DNA of 15,622 nt from Nocardioidaceae bacterium (GTDB taxonomy: Bacteria > Actinomycetota > Actinomycetes > Propionibacteriales > Nocardioidaceae). Below the pieces are notes generated by a model. That model was given only the letters and a program-made list of their open reading frames with translations. It had not been told where the DNA came from and did no database searches. The position numbers and the translations under genes were made by a program. Where the stretch lies: assembly GCA_020438665.1 (NCBI GenBank), contig JAGQUE010000335.1, positions 4,754 to 20,375 of the forward strand, read 5' to 3'. Positions 13,493-15,622 of the stretch are shown here, piece by piece (positions within the stretch are counted from its first letter, which is position 1; the number at the start of each line of letters is the position of its first letter).

Positions 13493-14071
13493 TCAGGCCT
13501 GCCTCTCGTGGGGAAGGACGCGGGGGATGCGCTGCTGCCAGCCGCGGTTGCGGAACGACGGGAGCAGTCGCCAGGTCACCGTGCCGGCTACGGCCGCCGT
13601 ACTGACCGCGGCGAAGCCGAGCATCCAGGGTGAGCTGGCGTCGGTGCCGTTGCCGAGGGCGTGGACCAGGGCGATCGGCCACAGGGCATAGGTCGCCCAG
13701 TGCACGGCCTTGAACACGCGCGGGCCGACCTTGTGGCGCAGCAGGCTGACCACCGTGACGATCGCCAGCAGGTCCAGCGCCAGGGTGCCGAGGCCCTGCC
13801 AGACCGGCTTGACGGCACCGAGGAAGGGCAGCAGCACGTCGGCGACCTTGAGCTGGGCGTAGGGGTCGAACATCAACGTGCCCACGTGAGCCGCGACGAG
13901 CGCGGTGCCGGTGAGGGCCGCGGTCTTGTGGAGGTCGGTGGCGCCGAACCGGCCGAGGCCGGGGAGCGGTCGACCCGACCGCGTGATGATGCCGAGGACG
14001 ATGGAGAGGGTGAACATCGCCAAGGCGACGATGCCGGTCCCTCGTCCGAGAGCCCAGAGTGCCTCGTTCAT
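13493..14071 (-). CDS. Ferric-reductase-like transmembrane heme protein
   Basis: A 192-residue integral membrane protein with about five helices (near 12-30, 48-68, 93-112, 119-140, 148-168). Four histidines lie in the ferric-reductase/NOX/MsrQ pattern: H48 (DLHKT) and H62 (AAHVG), 14 residues apart on one helix, and H124 (AVHWA) and H137 (LVHAL), 13 apart on another. Such spacing ligates two stacked b hemes and carries electrons across the membrane. No FAD or NAD(P)H domain is fused to it; the NuoF-like and ferredoxin genes that follow could supply that function. The start at ATG 14071 overlaps the apbE stop (ATGA). It belongs to the type of membrane cytochrome that is often encoded with ApbE in extracytosolic flavinylation systems. 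Confidence 0.82.
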   Translation of the reverse strand: MNEALWALGRGTGIVALAMFTLSIVLGIITRSGRPLPGLGRFGATDLHKTAALTGTALVAAHVGTLMFDPYAQLKVADVLLPFLGAVKPVWQGLGTLALDLLAIVTVVSLLRHKVGPRVFKAVHWATYALWPIALVHALGNGTDASSPWMLGFAAVSTAAVAGTVTWRLLPSFRNRGWQQRIPRVLPHERQA

Positions 14072-14997
14072 GCTGCGTCTTCCTCTGTCGGCCAGCCACC
14101 CAGCAGGTGGACGTGGCAGTCGTGATCGACCAGCCGGGCCGGCAGGTCGTGGGTGGCCAGCCAGGCGGCGCCGTCGGCGCCCTTGGCGATGGTGGCGGTG
14201 GCGGCCGCGTTGGCGACCGAGCAGGTGTCGGCCACCACGGTGACCGAGCGCCAGGGGGAGGCGGCGGGACGGGAGGTGCGCGGGTCCACCACGTGGTGGG
14301 CGACCTCGCCACCCCGCCGCCAGGTGCGCCGGACGGTACTGGACGTGGCGACGGCGGCCCCGTCCGGCAGCACGATCTGGGACGCCGGGTCCTCCGGCGT
14401 GTCCTGGACGTCGATGACCCAGCCCTCGGCCGGGCCGCGGCCCGCCGTGGCGATGTCCCCGCCCAGCGACACCAGCACGCCGCAGCCGAGCAGGGCCGCG
14501 ACCTCGGTGGCGCAGAGGTCCGCGGCGACGGCCTTGGCGGTGGCGCCGAGGTCGAGGACCAGCCCGCGCGGCATCGTCAGCTCGATGCCCTGCGGGGTGG
14601 TGGCGAGGCGCAGTCGGCGCCAGCCCGGCGTACGGCGGACGACGGCGACCGGGCGAGCGCCGGTCAGGTCGAGGGAGGCGATGTCGCGGTCATAGCCGAG
14701 GTCGCTCAGCGTCGAGCCGACGGTGGGATCGACCGCGCCGCCGGTCCAGTCGGCCGCGTCGAGAGCCTCCTCGAGGAGGCCGGCCAGGACCGGGGAGATC
14801 GGGTGGGTCTCCTGGACGCTGGCAGCCAGCCGCATCACATCGCTGTCAGATCGGAAGCGGCTGGCCGCCAGCTCGATCTCGGCCAGCGTCTCGCGGACCA
14901 GGGCGAGTGCCGGCTCGAGAGCCTCGGGCTCGGTGACGACGAGGCGGGCCGTGGTGCTCCACAGCTCCCAGTCGAGGGCGGCGGTCGGGGTGGTCAT
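14068..14997 (-). CDS. apbE: ApbE-family FAD:protein FMN transferase
   Basis: A 309-residue ApbE protein, which attaches FMN covalently to Thr/Ser of target proteins using FAD and a metal ion. Family segments in order: EIELAASRFRSDSDVMRL (40-57), GGAVDPTVG (86-94), LDLGATAKAVAAD (148-160), SLGGDIAT (177-184), HHVVDPRTSRPA (234-245) and the metal-site region ADTCSVANAAATA (256-268). TSRP in place of the usual TGxP is a small deviation. There is no signal peptide or lipobox, so as annotated the enzyme would remain in the cytosol, whereas many ApbEs act outside. ATG 14997 lies six bases after the stop of the small Ser/Gly-rich gene. No FMN_bind-domain target is encoded in the window. Confidence 0.92.
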   Translation of the reverse strand: MTTPTAALDWELWSTTARLVVTEPEALEPALALVRETLAEIELAASRFRSDSDVMRLAASVQETHPISPVLAGLLEEALDAADWTGGAVDPTVGSTLSDLGYDRDIASLDLTGARPVAVVRRTPGWRRLRLATTPQGIELTMPRGLVLDLGATAKAVAADLCATEVAALLGCGVLVSLGGDIATAGRGPAEGWVIDVQDTPEDPASQIVLPDGAAVATSSTVRRTWRRGGEVAHHVVDPRTSRPAASPWRSVTVVADTCSVANAAATATIAKGADGAAWLATHDLPARLVDHDCHVHLLGGWPTEEDAA

Positions 14998-15003
14998 GGT
15001 CGC

Positions 15004-15306
15004 TCAGGAACCGCTCGAGGTGGCGTGCGACTGGTTGTTGCTGCCGGAGCTGGAACCCCCGCCGAGCAGGCCGTTGAAGAACTTCTTCACTCCGCTCTGG
15101 TGGCTGGCGCTGCCGGTGTTGCCGTTGCTGGTGGAACGGGCGTGCGTCCCGGTGCCGGTCGCGGTGTCGGTCTGCTGGTTGCTCGTGGCGATCTGGTTGC
15201 CGACCAGTGCGCTGCCGACGCCCACGGACGCGAACACCGCTCCGGCGACGAGCGCCGTGTTGACGCGGCGGGTGCGGGTGGTGGCTCGGTTGCGTGCTGA
15301 GGTCAT
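15004..15306 (-). CDS. Small membrane-anchored protein with Ser/Thr/Gly/Asn-rich tail
   Basis: A 100-residue protein from ATG 15306, first gene of the apbE operon. An arginine-rich N-terminus (RNRATTRTRR) precedes one hydrophobic segment (about 15-37), consistent with a signal anchor. The rest is low-complexity Ser/Thr/Gly/Asn, interrupted by a short basic-hydrophobic stretch VKKFFNGLLGGG (73-84). There are no cysteines or histidine ligands for cofactors. D47-T-A-T-G-T-G-T loosely echoes the flavinylation motif D-x2-[ST]-G-A-T recognised by ApbE, but the Ala and the acceptor Thr are out of place. The frame extends to 15378; the shorter start was preferred because the N-terminal extension is unlike a secreted protein. 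Function unknown; I do not recognise a family. Confidence 0.7.
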   Translation of the reverse strand: MTSARNRATTRTRRVNTALVAGAVFASVGVGSALVGNQIATSNQQTDTATGTGTHARSTSNGNTGSASHQSGVKKFFNGLLGGGSSSGSNNQSHATSSGS

Positions 15307-15314
15307 GTCAACGA

Positions 15315-15345
15315 CTGTGAACCCCGCTTCTGTGTGGTTCCTGTG
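15315..15345 (-). promoter_or_regulatory. CACAG direct repeats upstream of the apbE operon
   Basis: On the minus strand CACAG occurs three times within 31 bp (plus-strand CTGTG at 15315-15319, 15330-15334 and 15341-15345). The outer two (15330 and 15341) are spaced exactly 11 bp, one helical turn, as in direct-repeat boxes of OmpR/PhoP-type response regulators. They lie directly ahead of the first gene of the minus-strand operon. No clear -10 was found, so the link to a promoter is inferred. Confidence 0.4.
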
Positions 15346-15374
15346 AGGAGCCCCTGGGTCGCGTGTACGTCTCG

Positions 15375-15414
15375 TCAAGGGAACCTCAAGGCAGTCTGAA
15401 GACGGCCCTAGAGT
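15375..15414 (+). promoter_or_regulatory. Candidate activated promoter of the sigma-factor gene
   Basis: TCAAGG is repeated at 15375-15380 and 15386-15391, an 11-bp period. The second copy sits 17 bp before the -10-like hexamer TAGAGT (15409-15414), exactly where a -35 would be, and there is no good -35 hexamer. This is the arrangement of promoters activated by a response regulator binding a direct repeat over the -35. Transcription would begin near 15420, some 40 bases before the likely start codon. Confidence 0.4.
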
Positions 15415-15460
15415 GACGCAACAAGACCCCGATCGGCGGCGTTGTAGGGGTGTGAGCGCG

Positions 15461-15622
15461 ATGGTGCGGGGGAGCGAGGTGGCGGCCGTGACGGTCGACT
15501 TCGCCGACTGGGTGGCGGCACGAGGGCCCTCGTTGCTGCGCCTGGCCTATCTCCTCACCGGCAGTAGCGCCGAGGCCGAGGACGTCGTCCAGGACGCGCT
15601 GTCGCGCGCGCTGCCACGCTGG
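15461..15622 (+). CDS. SigE-family (ECF-like) RNA polymerase sigma factor, 5' part only
   Basis: Fifty-four codons before the window ends. DFADWVAARGPSLLRLAYLLTG, then SAEAEDVVQDALSRALPRW, is the region 2.1-2.2 sequence of the actinobacterial SigE-family sigma factors, close in form to group members with FxxFVxARxPALLRLAYLLTGD and AEDLVQEAL. Region 2 directs core polymerase binding and -10 recognition; region 4 lies outside the window. The start is uncertain: ATG 15461 with AGGGG at 15446-15450 is favoured, and GTG codons at 15452, 15464, 15479 and 15488 are in frame. It is divergent from the apbE operon, so it may control that operon or share its regulation. Confidence 0.85.
   Translation, partial: MVRGSEVAAVTVDFADWVAARGPSLLRLAYLLTGSSAEAEDVVQDALSRALPRW

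Noticed and set aside
12230..13633. 467-codon plus-strand open frame opposite the NuoF-like gene
   Set aside because: The product is Arg/Gly/Val/His-rich without motifs, while the minus strand encodes clear NuoF motifs and a ferredoxin with operon overlaps.
1..15622. tRNA or rRNA genes, CRISPR arrays, insertion sequences, phage or plasmid genes
   Set aside because: No cloverleaf with a CCA end, no regularly spaced repeats, no transposase or integrase motifs and no flanking terminal repeats were seen on either strand.

Overview
The window is GC-rich, densely packed DNA with ATGA and GTGA stop/start overlaps and frequent GTG starts. Its proteins point to a high-GC actinobacterium: an F420 (deazaflavin)-type nitroreductase, a SigE-family sigma factor and a CxxHxxC ferredoxin. 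The order Propionibacteriales (Nocardioides-like) is a guess. All family calls come from reading motifs; no database search was run.

Layout. (1) 14-610, plus: RsmC-type methyltransferase, ending at a nested hairpin shared with the convergent operon. (2) 8008 down to 700, minus: the centrepiece, a seven-gene redox operon. It encodes a TusA sulfur carrier, a stand-alone MvhD-like [2Fe-2S] protein, a DsrE2-like protein, a 908-residue HdrA/QmoA-like flavoprotein with a whole NADPH:glutamate-synthase-small-subunit (GltD/NfnB) module inserted in it, a second HdrA/QmoB-like flavoprotein, a 92-residue winged-helix-like protein, and QmoC (HdrC-type FeS head plus a six-helix heme b anchor). No HdrB, AprAB, DsrAB or hydrogenase is present in the window. 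(3) 8009-8466: leader region with a perfect CRP-type palindrome, nested inverted repeats and what looks like a histidine kinase relic. (4) A divergent pair: DDN-type oxidoreductase (minus) and YghZ-type aldo-keto reductase (plus), with a 10-bp dyad between them. (5) 10176-12066, plus: an SPFH/band-7 protein coupled to an NAD-kinase-like protein, behind a recognisable promoter. (6) 15306 down to 12018, minus: a second electron-transfer operon of small Ser/Gly/Asn-rich membrane-anchored protein, ApbE, ferric-reductase-like heme membrane protein, NuoF-like flavoprotein and CxxHxxC ferredoxin. (7) 15461 to the edge, plus: truncated SigE-family sigma factor, divergent from (6), with 11-bp-period direct repeats between them.

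How the genes may work together (inference). In operon 2, TusA and DsrE2 suggest persulfide handling. The two HdrA-like proteins and MvhD provide flavins and FeS clusters, the GltD insert adds an NAD(P)H site, and QmoC offers an exit to or entry from the quinone pool. This could be an NAD(P)H- and quinone-linked Qmo-like complex coupled to sulfane sulfur, possibly bifurcating. In operon 6, NuoF-like protein and ferredoxin could pass cytosolic electrons to the heme membrane protein, with ApbE installing FMN on an unidentified partner. The most interesting material is operon 2, followed by the SPFH/NAD-kinase-like pair and operon 6.
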